DNA from: Flexivirga oryzae
GTDB lineage: Bacteria > Actinomycetota > Actinomycetes > Actinomycetales > Dermatophilaceae
Assembly: GCF_014190805.1 (NCBI RefSeq)
Contig: NZ_JACHVQ010000004.1
Coordinates: 124,001 to 188,000, forward strand
Direction of reading: 5' to 3'
DNA: 64,000 nucleotides
How positions within the stretch are numbered: the stretch's first letter is position 1; every line of letters starts with the position of its first letter. Positions 40,503 to 48,564 of the stretch are shown here, piece by piece. The translations under genes were made by a program, and so were the position numbers. Under the pieces are notes generated by a model. That model was given only the letters and a program-made list of their open reading frames with translations, was not told where the DNA came from and ran no database searches.

Positions 40503-40530
40503 ATAAATGAGTGAGCACTCACTCATTTAT
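40503..40530. promoter_or_regulatory. Perfect 13-bp inverted repeat, TetR operator
   Basis: The half-site ATAAATGAGTGAG is followed by two bases and its exact complement. The inner part TGAGTGAGCACTCACTCA is typical of TetR repressor sites. It lies 16 bases before the tetR ATG, so TetR would repress itself and the two ABC genes downstream. It is AT-rich and lacks a T-run, so a terminator is less likely. Confidence 0.75.
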
Positions 40531-40546
40531 GCTAGATTGCCGATCC

Positions 40547-41158
40547 ATGGGCAGCAGGACGACGGAACGAGCCACCACACGAGCGCGTCGCCTCCCGCCG
40601 CACGAGCGGCGGGAGGCGCTGCTCGACACGACTCTCGGATTGATCCGCGAGGGCCCCAAGCTCCCCACCACCCGTGAGATCGCCGAAGCGGCCGGGGTTG
40701 CCGAGGGCACCATCTTCCGGGCGTTCGCCACCAAGGACGAGCTCTTCGACGCGGTGCTGGAGCGCACCTTCGACTCCGCACCGCTGGTCGACGCGTTGCA
40801 GAAAGTCGATGGCGACGCGGGTCTGGAATCGGTGATGATCGAGATCGTCCGACTCCTGCAGGCCCGGTTCGTGGAGATCTTCGACGTCATGGGCGCCTTC
40901 AGCCTGATGGGGCCGCCCGAGCGTTTTCGTGACCCGCAAGTGCAGCGTCGCCAAGAGCGGGAGATCGGGACGTTGGTGCACGACCTGGTGCAACCGTATG
41001 CCGACGAGCTGCGGCTGCCGATCGACCAGGTCACCCGGATGTGCCGGTTGCTCACCTTCAGCGGCAGCCACCGGCACATCAACGACGGGCAGGTCCTGCG
41101 CGCGGAGGACATCGTCCAGATGGTGCTCTACGGCGTGGTAAGACGCGAAACTCATTGA
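40547..41158 (+). CDS. TetR-family repressor of the ABC exporter operon
   Basis: A 203-residue protein with the HTH TTREIAEAAGVAEGTIFRAFATKDELFDAVL and a helical ligand domain. It is followed after 25 bases by two ABC exporter genes, the common layout for a drug-responsive repressor. I chose ATG 40547 because ATG 40529 lies within the operator. Confidence 0.88.
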   Translation: MGSRTTERATTRARRLPPHERREALLDTTLGLIREGPKLPTTREIAEAAGVAEGTIFRAFATKDELFDAVLERTFDSAPLVDALQKVDGDAGLESVMIEIVRLLQARFVEIFDVMGAFSLMGPPERFRDPQVQRRQEREIGTLVHDLVQPYADELRLPIDQVTRMCRLLTFSGSHRHINDGQVLRAEDIVQMVLYGVVRRETH

Positions 41159-41183
41159 CACACGACTGATTCGAGGCAGATAG

Positions 41184-42920
41184 ATGCTCTTCAAGCTCAT
41201 CCGGGAGCGGCTCGCGCCATACCGCGGGTTGCTCGTCGGGCTGGTGCTGCTGCAGCTGCTCAACGTCGGCGCCAACCTCTACCTCCCGACGCTCAACGCG
41301 GACATCATCGACAACGGGGTGACCAAGGGCGACACCGGGTACATCTGGCACACCGGCGGGATCATGCTCGCCGTCTCCGTGCTGCAGATCTGCGGCTCGA
41401 TCGGCGCGGCCTTCTTCGGGGCCCGGATCGCGATGTTCTTCGGCCGGGACACCCGCGCGTCGATCTTCCGGTCGGTCGGCCGCTTCTCGTCGCGAGAGGT
41501 CAACCAGTTCGGGGCACCGTCACTCATCACCCGCAGCACCAACGACGTGCAACAGGTCCAGACGCTGGTGCTGATGAGCTGCACGCTGATGGTGAGTGCA
41601 CCGTTCATGATGGTCGGCGGCGTGATCATGGCGCTGCGTGAGGACGCCGGGCTGTCCTGGCTGGTGCTGGTCGCGGTCGTCGTGCTGGGCATCGCGGTCG
41701 CAGCCGTCGTGCGCAAGATGGTGCCGGGGTTCCGGCTGGTGCAGCGGCGTATCGACACCGTCAACCGGGTGATGCGCGAGCACCTCACCGGTGTCCGCGT
41801 CATTCGGGCGTTCACCCGTGAGGGGTACGAGGAGCGGCGCTTCGACGTCGCGACCGACGAGCTGACCGACATCTCGACCAGGGTCGGCAGCCTGATGATG
41901 ACGATGTTCCCGCTCGTCTTCTCGGTGATGAACCTGTCGACCATCGGCGTGTGGTGGTTCGGGGCGCACCAGATCGCGAACGGCGACGTCGAGATCGGGT
42001 CGCTGTCGGCATACATGACCTATCTGATCCAGATCCTGATCTCGGTCATGCTGGCGACCTTCATGTTCATGATGATCCCGCGCGCCGCGGTCGCCGCGGA
42101 GCGGATCACCGAGGTGGTCGACACGGAGTCGTCGGTGCACGCCCCGGATCGTCCCGTCACGCCGACCCGGGTGCGCGGCGTGGTCGAGCTCCGTGGCGCC
42201 ACCATGCAGTACCCCGGTGCCGACGACCCGGTGCTGCGTGACGTCACGCTGCGCGCGGAGCCCGGACAGACTGTCGCGATCATCGGCTCGACCGGGTCGG
42301 GGAAGTCGACGTTGCTGTCGCTGATCGCGCGGCTGTTCGATGCGACGGAGGGCGCCGTGCTGATCGACGGTGTCGACGTTCGCGACCTGGACCCGCAACT
42401 GCTGTGGGGCCACATCGGGATCGTGCCGCAGAAGGCCTACCTCTTCTCGGGGTCGGTGGCGTCGAACCTGCGGTACGGCAACCCGGATGCCTCCGACGAG
42501 GAGCTCTGGACCGCGCTGGAGATCGCGCAGGCCCGTGATTTCGTCGAGCGAATGGACGGCGGCCTGGAGGCCACGATCGCCCAGGGTGGCACGAACGTCT
42601 CCGGCGGACAGCGCCAGCGGCTGTGCATCGCACGAGCACTGGTGGCCCAGCCGCGTATCTACCTGTTCGACGACTCCTTCTCCGCACTCGACCTGGCGAC
42701 GGATCGCCGGCTCCGCGAGGCACTGGCGCCGCACGTGCTCGAGGCGACGGTGTTCATCGTCGCGCAACGCGTCTCGACCATCCGCGGTGCCGACTCGATC
42801 GTGGTGCTGGATGACGGGCACGTGGTCGGCATGGGCGCGCACGACGAGTTGCTCGACAGCTGCGAGGCGTACCGCGAGATCGTCGCCTCCCAGGGCGGTC
42901 TCGGCGAGGAGGTGGCGTGA
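41184..42920 (+). CDS. Heterodimeric ABC exporter subunit with degenerate ATP site
   Basis: A 578-residue half-transporter: six membrane spans in residues 1-310 and an ATPase domain after 340. Walker A GSTGSGKST and signature NVSGGQRQRL are intact, but the catalytic Glu after Walker B is Asp (YLFDDSFSALD) and the switch His is Gln (VAQRVST). These changes mark the non-hydrolysing site of heterodimeric multidrug exporters of the BmrCD and TM287/288 type. It pairs with the next gene, which overlaps by one base. Confidence 0.92.
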   Translation: MLFKLIRERLAPYRGLLVGLVLLQLLNVGANLYLPTLNADIIDNGVTKGDTGYIWHTGGIMLAVSVLQICGSIGAAFFGARIAMFFGRDTRASIFRSVGRFSSREVNQFGAPSLITRSTNDVQQVQTLVLMSCTLMVSAPFMMVGGVIMALREDAGLSWLVLVAVVVLGIAVAAVVRKMVPGFRLVQRRIDTVNRVMREHLTGVRVIRAFTREGYEERRFDVATDELTDISTRVGSLMMTMFPLVFSVMNLSTIGVWWFGAHQIANGDVEIGSLSAYMTYLIQILISVMLATFMFMMIPRAAVAAERITEVVDTESSVHAPDRPVTPTRVRGVVELRGATMQYPGADDPVLRDVTLRAEPGQTVAIIGSTGSGKSTLLSLIARLFDATEGAVLIDGVDVRDLDPQLLWGHIGIVPQKAYLFSGSVASNLRYGNPDASDEELWTALEIAQARDFVERMDGGLEATIAQGGTNVSGGQRQRLCIARALVAQPRIYLFDDSFSALDLATDRRLREALAPHVLEATVFIVAQRVSTIRGADSIVVLDDGHVVGMGAHDELLDSCEAYREIVASQGGLGEEVA

Positions 42921-44926
42921 TGGCGAAGAAGAAGGACCCCCAGGCGGCCACCGTTCCGGCGCCGGGGCCGCGCAGCGCCAAACCGATGCGACGCCCCGGC
43001 GGGCCGGGCATGGGCATGGGTATGGCGGAGAAGTCCAAGGACTTCACCGGATCCGCCAAACGGCTGATGCACCGGCTCAGCCCGCACCGGTCGACGCTCA
43101 TCGTGATCATCGCGCTGACCGTGGCTTCGGTGGCACTCAACGTCATCGGGCCGAAGGTCCTCGGCAAGGCGGTCGACAAGATCTATTCGGGTGCGGTGGG
43201 TGCGACGATGCCGCACGGCGCGACCAAGGCACAGGTCGTGCAGTCGCTGCGGGATCAGGGGCACGGCACGCTCGCCGACATGGTCAACAAGATGGACGTC
43301 GTCCCCGGCGTCGGTATCGACTTCGGCGCGCTCGGACGGATCCTGCTCGTCGTGCTGTGCCTCTACCTGGTGGCCGGACTCTTCCAGCTGATCCAGGCGC
43401 GACTGCTCAACCGGGTCGTGCAGGACACGATGAACACCCTGCGTAAGGACGTCGAGGCGAAGATCAACAACGTTCCGCTGCGCTACCTCGACGGTCAGCC
43501 GCGCGGCGAGCTGCTCTCGCGGGTCACCAACGACATCGACAACATCGGCCAGTCGATGCAGCAGTCGATGAGCCAGCTGCTCGTCAACGGGCTCACGGTC
43601 ATCGGCGTCATCGTGATGATGCTGACGATCTCGTGGTGGCTGACCCTGGTCGCGATGATCGCCATACCGGTCGTGATGCTCGTGACGAGCCAGGTGATGA
43701 AGCGCTCGCAGAAGCTGTTCGTCGCCCAGTGGGGACACACCGGCGCGCTGAACGCGCAGATCGAGGAGACGTTCACCGGGCACGACCTGGTCAAGGTGTT
43801 CGGCCGGCAGCACGAGGTCGGCGCAGCGTTCGACAAGACCAACGAAAGCCTCACCACGGTGAGCTGGCGGGCACAGTTCGTCAGCGGGCTGGTGATGCCG
43901 GTGATGATGTTCGTCGGGAACCTGCAGTATGTCGTCGTCTGTGTCCTGGGCGGGTTGCAGGTCGCGAACGGCTCGATGAGCCTCGGCAACGTCACGGCGT
44001 TCGTGCAGTATTCGCGGCAGTTCACCCAACCGCTCACCCAGTTGGCGTCGATGGTCAACCTCATGCAGTCCGGGGTGGCCAGCGCGGAACGCGTCTTCGA
44101 GGTGCTCGACGCCCCGGAACAGAGCCCCGACGAGCACGCGGTGCTGCGACCGACGCACGGAGCCGTGGAGTTCGACCGGGTGAACTTCGGGTACGCACCG
44201 GACCAGCCGCTCATCGAGGACCTCTCGATGCACGTCGAGCCCGGCCAGACGGTCGCGATCGTCGGACCGACCGGGGCGGGCAAGACGACGCTGGTCAACC
44301 TGATCATGCGTTTCTACGAGCTGGACTCGGGGCGCATCCTGATCGACGGCCAGGACATCACCACGGTGAGCCGGCAGGACCTGCGCTCGCGGATCGGCAT
44401 GGTGCTGCAGGACGCGTGGCTCTTCCACGGGACGATCCGGGACAACATCGCCTACGGCCGGTTGGACGCGACCGAGGACGAGATCCTGGCCGCGGCCAAG
44501 GCGACGTTCGTCGATCGGTTCGTCCGCTCGTTGCCGGACGGCTACGACACGGTCATCGACGAGGAGGGCTCCGGCGTCTCGGTCGGGGAGCGCCAGCTGA
44601 TCACCATCGCACGGGCGTTCCTGGCGGACCCGGCCATGCTCATCCTGGACGAGGCCACCTCGTCGGTCGACACCCGCACCGAGGTCATGCTCCAGGAGGC
44701 GATGGCCGCGCTGCGTTCGGACCGCACGAGCTTCGTGATCGCCCACCGGCTCTCCACGATCCGCGACGCCGACACGATCCTGGTCATGGAGGACGGACAC
44801 ATCGTCGAGCAGGGCGACCACGACGAGTTGCTCGCGGCACGCGGTGCGTACTACCGCCTCTACATGTCGCAGTTCGAGGGAGCCATGACCGAGGTCGATC
44901 CCAACGCGCTGCCCGCCGCCCCGTAG
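42920..44926 (+). CDS. Heterodimeric ABC exporter subunit with consensus ATP site
   Basis: A 668-residue half-transporter. It has a basic, Gly/Met-rich N-terminal tail of about 40 residues, six membrane spans with a long loop after TM1 (about 50 residues outside), and an ATPase with Walker A GPTGAGKTT, Walker B MLILDEATSSVD and switch IAHRLST. The signature is altered (VSVGERQ), which would complete the degenerate site with the partner. Together they probably export drugs or lipids. ATG 42920 lies after GAGGAGG and overlaps the previous stop. Confidence 0.92.
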   Translation: MAKKKDPQAATVPAPGPRSAKPMRRPGGPGMGMGMAEKSKDFTGSAKRLMHRLSPHRSTLIVIIALTVASVALNVIGPKVLGKAVDKIYSGAVGATMPHGATKAQVVQSLRDQGHGTLADMVNKMDVVPGVGIDFGALGRILLVVLCLYLVAGLFQLIQARLLNRVVQDTMNTLRKDVEAKINNVPLRYLDGQPRGELLSRVTNDIDNIGQSMQQSMSQLLVNGLTVIGVIVMMLTISWWLTLVAMIAIPVVMLVTSQVMKRSQKLFVAQWGHTGALNAQIEETFTGHDLVKVFGRQHEVGAAFDKTNESLTTVSWRAQFVSGLVMPVMMFVGNLQYVVVCVLGGLQVANGSMSLGNVTAFVQYSRQFTQPLTQLASMVNLMQSGVASAERVFEVLDAPEQSPDEHAVLRPTHGAVEFDRVNFGYAPDQPLIEDLSMHVEPGQTVAIVGPTGAGKTTLVNLIMRFYELDSGRILIDGQDITTVSRQDLRSRIGMVLQDAWLFHGTIRDNIAYGRLDATEDEILAAAKATFVDRFVRSLPDGYDTVIDEEGSGVSVGERQLITIARAFLADPAMLILDEATSSVDTRTEVMLQEAMAALRSDRTSFVIAHRLSTIRDADTILVMEDGHIVEQGDHDELLAARGAYYRLYMSQFEGAMTEVDPNALPAAP

Positions 44927-44936
44927 GCCCGCGGTG

Positions 44937-44990
44937 CGCGGCGGACCGCGCTCCGGCGGGAAGCGCTCCGGCGGCCCGCGCGCCGCCGCG
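44937..44990. terminator. GC-rich hairpin between convergent ABC and hydrolase genes
   Basis: CGCGGCGG (44937-44944) pairs with CCGCCGCG (44983-44990). The loop contains GCGCTCCGGCGG twice, 15 bases apart. It sits in the 78-base gap between two convergent genes. Weak evidence for termination other than position and GC-richness. Confidence 0.45.
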
Positions 44991-45004
44991 GGAGTGTGCC
45001 GGGT

Positions 45005-46522
45005 CTACGGTCGCCGCAGGTCGAACTCGTAGTCGGTCTCGCTGCCGTCCAGGAACCTGGAGTTGCGGGAGTACCACTGCGCGAGCTGATCGTCGCTGTC
45101 GATGGTCAGCTCACCCGCCGACCTGGTGTAGCGGGACGCGTCATGGGCGTCGATCACGGTGTGCAGGTGCTCACCCGGCGGAGCCTCGCACCGCACATCG
45201 ACCCGGTGCATCGAGTCGGGAACGGCCGTGCCGTCCAACTCGGGCACGATGTCGTGGTTGTTCTCGATCGACAAGACGTGGACGTCGTCCGGGATCGGTA
45301 TCCGGTCGATGGGGGAGCCGTCGGTCACGACTTCGCGCACGTCGAACTTGGTGCGGAACCCGTCATCGACGGCGAGCCGGGCCGCGACGATGCCGCCCTG
45401 GCTGTGGCCGGTGACCAGGACGGGCTCCGTGCCGGGTTGCACCCCCGACTCCTTCATCGCTGCGGTCAGCGCCTTGTCGACAGCCGGGTAGAGCGAGGAA
45501 CTCGCGCCCGCCATCGTTGCGAGGTTGGCTGCGGTGTTGGACGGGCCGTGGTCGCTGCGTAACGGCCAGTGCGAGGTGCCGGGGATCGCCACGACCCACG
45601 CACCCGTGCCGTCCGCACCGACGACGCGGCGCACCAGGAGCACGGATCCGTCCGCGCCGGAACGGTGCTCGACGTCCGCCGCGGCCGCCGTCACGTCGGA
45701 CAGTTGCCGCTTCCTGGTCCGGCGGTGCTGCTCGCGGGTCTGCGTGACGGCCAGCGGTCTGGTGTCGTCGAAGTAGCCGAGTGAGCGCCCGACGGCCAGC
45801 AGCCAGGCGATCTGGCCCTCGAAGTCCTGCGCCGGCGGGGGAGCGAGGAGGTGGTGCGTCGCCGCGAAGTCGCCGACCGCGGCCGACGGGCTGAACCACG
45901 AGGCGGCGTGTTGCAGCGCGTCCGGTGCCTGTCCGTAGACGTCACCCAGCGCGGCGGCCGCGGAACCGGCCACCCACACACCCGCGCCGGTCCACGGGAC
46001 CAGGCCGTCGACCAGGGCGGGGTCGTTGATCAGCTGCTGCTGGAGATGCGAGGTGACGGCACCCGCCCACGGGCCCTTGTCCCAGGAGAGGGTGCTCGCC
46101 GACCAGGGGTGTTCGGCCGCGGCCACCACGGCGTCCACGGCAAGGTCGCCGCTCAGCCGTGCCGGTGCGGTCGCGACGTTGACGGCGGCGAGCAGCGCAC
46201 GCTGTGCGGTGTCGGTGAGCTCGTAGACGGTCGCGCTCCAGCGCAAGGTGCTCGCCGTGAACTCCATGTGCAGCCCCAGTGCGGTGAGGTTGAGTGTCAG
46301 CCCCGCGACCTGCTGGGCGATGTCGACGGCGGAGCCGGGCGACAGAATCGCGCTCTTCTCCGGCAGGCAGGCCGCGATCCCCAGCACCTGCCTGCGTAAG
46401 TAGCCGGTCTGGCCACCGGTGGCACCCAACCGGGCGGCGGCGCTGCGCATGTCCGTGAACTGCGCCTCGGTCGACGCGCTGCCGCCGGACACGGTGCATT
46501 GTCGGCTCGTGGTGTCAGACAC
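45005..46522 (-). CDS. Lipase/esterase-like alpha/beta hydrolase with a helical WXG-like N-terminal region
   Basis: A 505-residue protein without a signal peptide. The first ~200 residues are predicted helical and Ala-rich, with a WSA-x2-YELTD stretch like those in ESX/WXG100-associated proteins. The C-terminal half is an alpha/beta hydrolase with nucleophile elbow LVTGHSQGGIVAARLA (Ser about 370), probable acid in NNHDIVPELDG and base in IDAHDASRY. It is last of three overlapping genes. The layout (small WXG-like gene, unknown gene, hydrolase with helical N-terminus) suggests a type VII secretion substrate, but no ESX machinery gene is in the window. GTG 46522 overlaps the preceding stop by 8 bases. 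Confidence 0.7.
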   Translation of the reverse strand: MSDTTSRQCTVSGGSASTEAQFTDMRSAAARLGATGGQTGYLRRQVLGIAACLPEKSAILSPGSAVDIAQQVAGLTLNLTALGLHMEFTASTLRWSATVYELTDTAQRALLAAVNVATAPARLSGDLAVDAVVAAAEHPWSASTLSWDKGPWAGAVTSHLQQQLINDPALVDGLVPWTGAGVWVAGSAAAALGDVYGQAPDALQHAASWFSPSAAVGDFAATHHLLAPPPAQDFEGQIAWLLAVGRSLGYFDDTRPLAVTQTREQHRRTRKRQLSDVTAAAADVEHRSGADGSVLLVRRVVGADGTGAWVVAIPGTSHWPLRSDHGPSNTAANLATMAGASSSLYPAVDKALTAAMKESGVQPGTEPVLVTGHSQGGIVAARLAVDDGFRTKFDVREVVTDGSPIDRIPIPDDVHVLSIENNHDIVPELDGTAVPDSMHRVDVRCEAPPGEHLHTVIDAHDASRYTRSAGELTIDSDDQLAQWYSRNSRFLDGSETDYEFDLRRP

Positions 46523-47165
46523 CGGCACACTCCATGGCAAGCGCCGCGAACGCGCTGAGCCGGGCCTGCACCTCGAGACGGGACATCGACCGGAAGGTGA
46601 GCTCCTCGTCCGGGTCGGCGTGCAGGCAGCCCCAGCCGGACGGGAGCAGGTGCAGCATCGTGGCGAGCTGCGGTCTGCCGTGCACCGTCAGCATCATCGA
46701 CAGCAGGGCGTCGGCACCCCACGCGAGTTCGGCGACCCACCACGGCAGGCCGGCCAACTGCAGGTCGTCGCAGGCGGCCTGGATCCGTTTCGCGTCACCG
46801 CGCCGGACGACGTCGGCGAGGGCGAGGGCGTCCCCGGGTGCGAGTCGTGACGGCCGCGGATCCCGCGGCGGATCGTCGTCGGGCCGCGTGCCGGCGGAGG
46901 TCTCGAGGTGCCGCGGTATGCCGGCCAGCTCGCCCGGTAGATGCCGTCCCGGACCGCTGGTCAACTGCCAGTCGTCGCCGCGCTGGCTCAGCAGCCGGAA
47001 TTCCGGACCGTCCATCGAGAACAGCGTCCATCGCCGGCGGGTGCGGGTGGCCGCGCAGATCGTGGCGTAGGTGCCTGTCGCCATACCCTCGACGGCGGCG
47101 TGGGCCGCGCCCGGATCGAGCACCTGTCGCTCGACCGCAACCTCGCGGACCCCGGTGTCGCTCAT
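46515..47165 (-). CDS. Unknown protein, middle gene of the WXG-like/hydrolase operon
   Basis: A 216-residue protein. The first half is beta-rich (TYATICAATRTRRRWTLFSM, EFRLLSQRGDDWQL), followed by a Pro/Asp-rich linker and a helical second half with several Trp. I do not recognise the family; a chaperone or partner role for its neighbours would fit its place and tight coupling, but this is guesswork. ATG 47165 overlaps the upstream stop (ATGA). Confidence 0.65.
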   Translation of the reverse strand: MSDTGVREVAVERQVLDPGAAHAAVEGMATGTYATICAATRTRRRWTLFSMDGPEFRLLSQRGDDWQLTSGPGRHLPGELAGIPRHLETSAGTRPDDDPPRDPRPSRLAPGDALALADVVRRGDAKRIQAACDDLQLAGLPWWVAELAWGADALLSMMLTVHGRPQLATMLHLLPSGWGCLHADPDEELTFRSMSRLEVQARLSAFAALAMECAGV

Positions 47166-47470
47166 GAGAGGAACCCCAACGGATCGATGTGGTGCTCCAC
47201 GAAACCGACCACCTTGCCGATCGCGTGCTCGTGATCCTCGACGTGCCGCGCGTGGCTGTAGAGCAACCGACTCAACTCGTCGAGGTCGTCCGCGCGGCGC
47301 CGGAACTCGGCGGCACGGTCGGTCAGCTTCTTGCGGTAGCGGTCCGCGCCCTGGCTGCGCCACCGGATGGAGCCGTTGGCGGCCACCGCGGTCGCGGCAC
47401 GCCGGGCCTCGGTGGCAAGCCGCGCTGCGCGTCTGGCCTGGGCGCGGATCTGCTCTGGGTCGTCGGACAT
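47162..47470 (-). CDS. Small WXG100-like helical protein
   Basis: A 102-residue protein, nearly all helical, with IRWRSQGADRYRKKL at residues 37-51. The W-x-S-x2-A-x2-Y-x3-L pattern recalls WXG100 family members that form helical hairpins and leave by type VII secretion, although the strict W-x-G is replaced by W-R-S. A C-terminal helix (DELSRLLYSHARHVEDH) completes the hairpin. TACTGT lies 8 bases before ATG 47470. First gene of three. Confidence 0.65.
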   Translation of the reverse strand: MSDDPEQIRAQARRAARLATEARRAATAVAANGSIRWRSQGADRYRKKLTDRAAEFRRRADDLDELSRLLYSHARHVEDHEHAIGKVVGFVEHHIDPLGFLS

Positions 47471-47563
47471 GCCGATGACAGTAGGCATTTCGTGCCGAGC
47501 GGCGTCACCCGTGAGATCGCGACCTGTGGACGACGAGTCGATGACCCGGGGATGTGGACGAAG

Positions 47564-47569
47564 TATCGT
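47564..47569 (+). promoter_or_regulatory. Leaderless -10 box of the kinase gene
   Basis: TATCGT fits TANNNT; its last T lies 8 bases before ATG 47577, with no ribosome binding site between. Confidence 0.45.
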
Positions 47570-47576
47570 GCGGGAC

Positions 47577-48560
47577 ATGTCGCACCCGTTCGCCGGTCGC
47601 TACGACCTGCACGAGCAGATCGGCTCCGGAGGCATGGGTGCGGTATGGCGCGCCTGGGACCGCAAGCACGAGCAGTGGGTCGCGGTGAAGGTGCTGACCC
47701 AGTCCGAAGCCGGCACCCTGCTGCGCTTCGTCCGGGAGCAGTCGCTGCGCGTGCAGCACCCGCACGTGGTGGCGCCCCAGGGCTGGGCCGCCGACGACGA
47801 ACACATCGCGCTGTCGATGGATCTGGTCCGCGGCGGTTCGCTGGAAACCCTGCTCGGGGACCACGGGCCGTTGCCCGAGAGCTACGTCGCGGTGCTGGTC
47901 GACCAGGTGCTGCAGGGGCTGTCCGCCATCCACGAGGCAGGGGTCGTGCACCGCGACATCAAGCCCGCGAACATCCTGCTGGAGCCGACCGGTTCGGCCC
48001 GGCCGCTCGCCCGGGTGTCCGACTTCGGGGTGGCCACGAGGGTCGGCGAGCCGCGGTTGACCCAGCGCGGTCACAACGTCGGTACCCGCGGCTATGTCGC
48101 CCCGGAAGCAGCGGACGCGGACCCGGCGCCGACGGCCGACCTGTATGCCGTGGGCGTGCTCGGGAGGCGGCTGCTCACCGCCGCCGACCCCGACCAGCTG
48201 CCGGCCCAGCACCCTTCGCAACTCTGGCATCTGCTGCAGCGGCTCAGCGCCCCGGACCCGCAGCAGCGCCCAGCGTCGGCGGCGGACGCCCGTGCGCTGC
48301 TGGCGCCGTACCTGCCGGGCGGCGAGCCGTGGGTGGGCGACGCCGAGCCGCCATACGTCTTCGAGCAGCTCACGGCACCTGCACCGCGAGCCACTCCCAC
48401 CCAGGTCGTGCTGCCGCGGGCGACGACGGGCCCGGTGCCCACTGGCGCGCCACAGGAGCGGCCGCGGTTCAGCCGCGACCGGTTGCGCGTGCTGATGGCC
48501 GCGAGCCTGGTGCTCGCGGCCATCCTGCTGGTGATCGTGCTGGTGCTCGTCCTGGGGTGA
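47577..48560 (+). CDS. Membrane-anchored Ser/Thr protein kinase (PknB type, no sensor domain)
   Basis: A 327-residue protein. The kinase domain (1-260) is complete: Gly loop IGSGGMGAVWRA, Lys in VAVKVL, catalytic VHRDIKPANILL, DFGVA, and activation segment GTRGYVAPE. A Pro/Thr-rich linker leads to a single C-terminal membrane span ending at the last residue, so there is no outside sensor domain. It is divergent from the WXG-like operon (107 bases between starts), which raises the possibility that it phosphorylates those proteins. Convergent with the vWA gene, 4 bases apart. Confidence 0.9.
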   Translation: MSHPFAGRYDLHEQIGSGGMGAVWRAWDRKHEQWVAVKVLTQSEAGTLLRFVREQSLRVQHPHVVAPQGWAADDEHIALSMDLVRGGSLETLLGDHGPLPESYVAVLVDQVLQGLSAIHEAGVVHRDIKPANILLEPTGSARPLARVSDFGVATRVGEPRLTQRGHNVGTRGYVAPEAADADPAPTADLYAVGVLGRRLLTAADPDQLPAQHPSQLWHLLQRLSAPDPQQRPASAADARALLAPYLPGGEPWVGDAEPPYVFEQLTAPAPRATPTQVVLPRATTGPVPTGAPQERPRFSRDRLRVLMAASLVLAAILLVIVLVLVLG

Positions 48561-48564
48561 GCGG

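Noticed and set aside
40503..40530. Inverted repeat after the osmolyte-binding gene as a terminator
   Set aside because: It is AT-rich, without a T-run, and sits just before tetR; an operator is a better reading.
42659..44821. 720-codon minus-strand open frame across the second ABC exporter gene
   Set aside because: Antisense shadow of a fully recognisable ABC gene.
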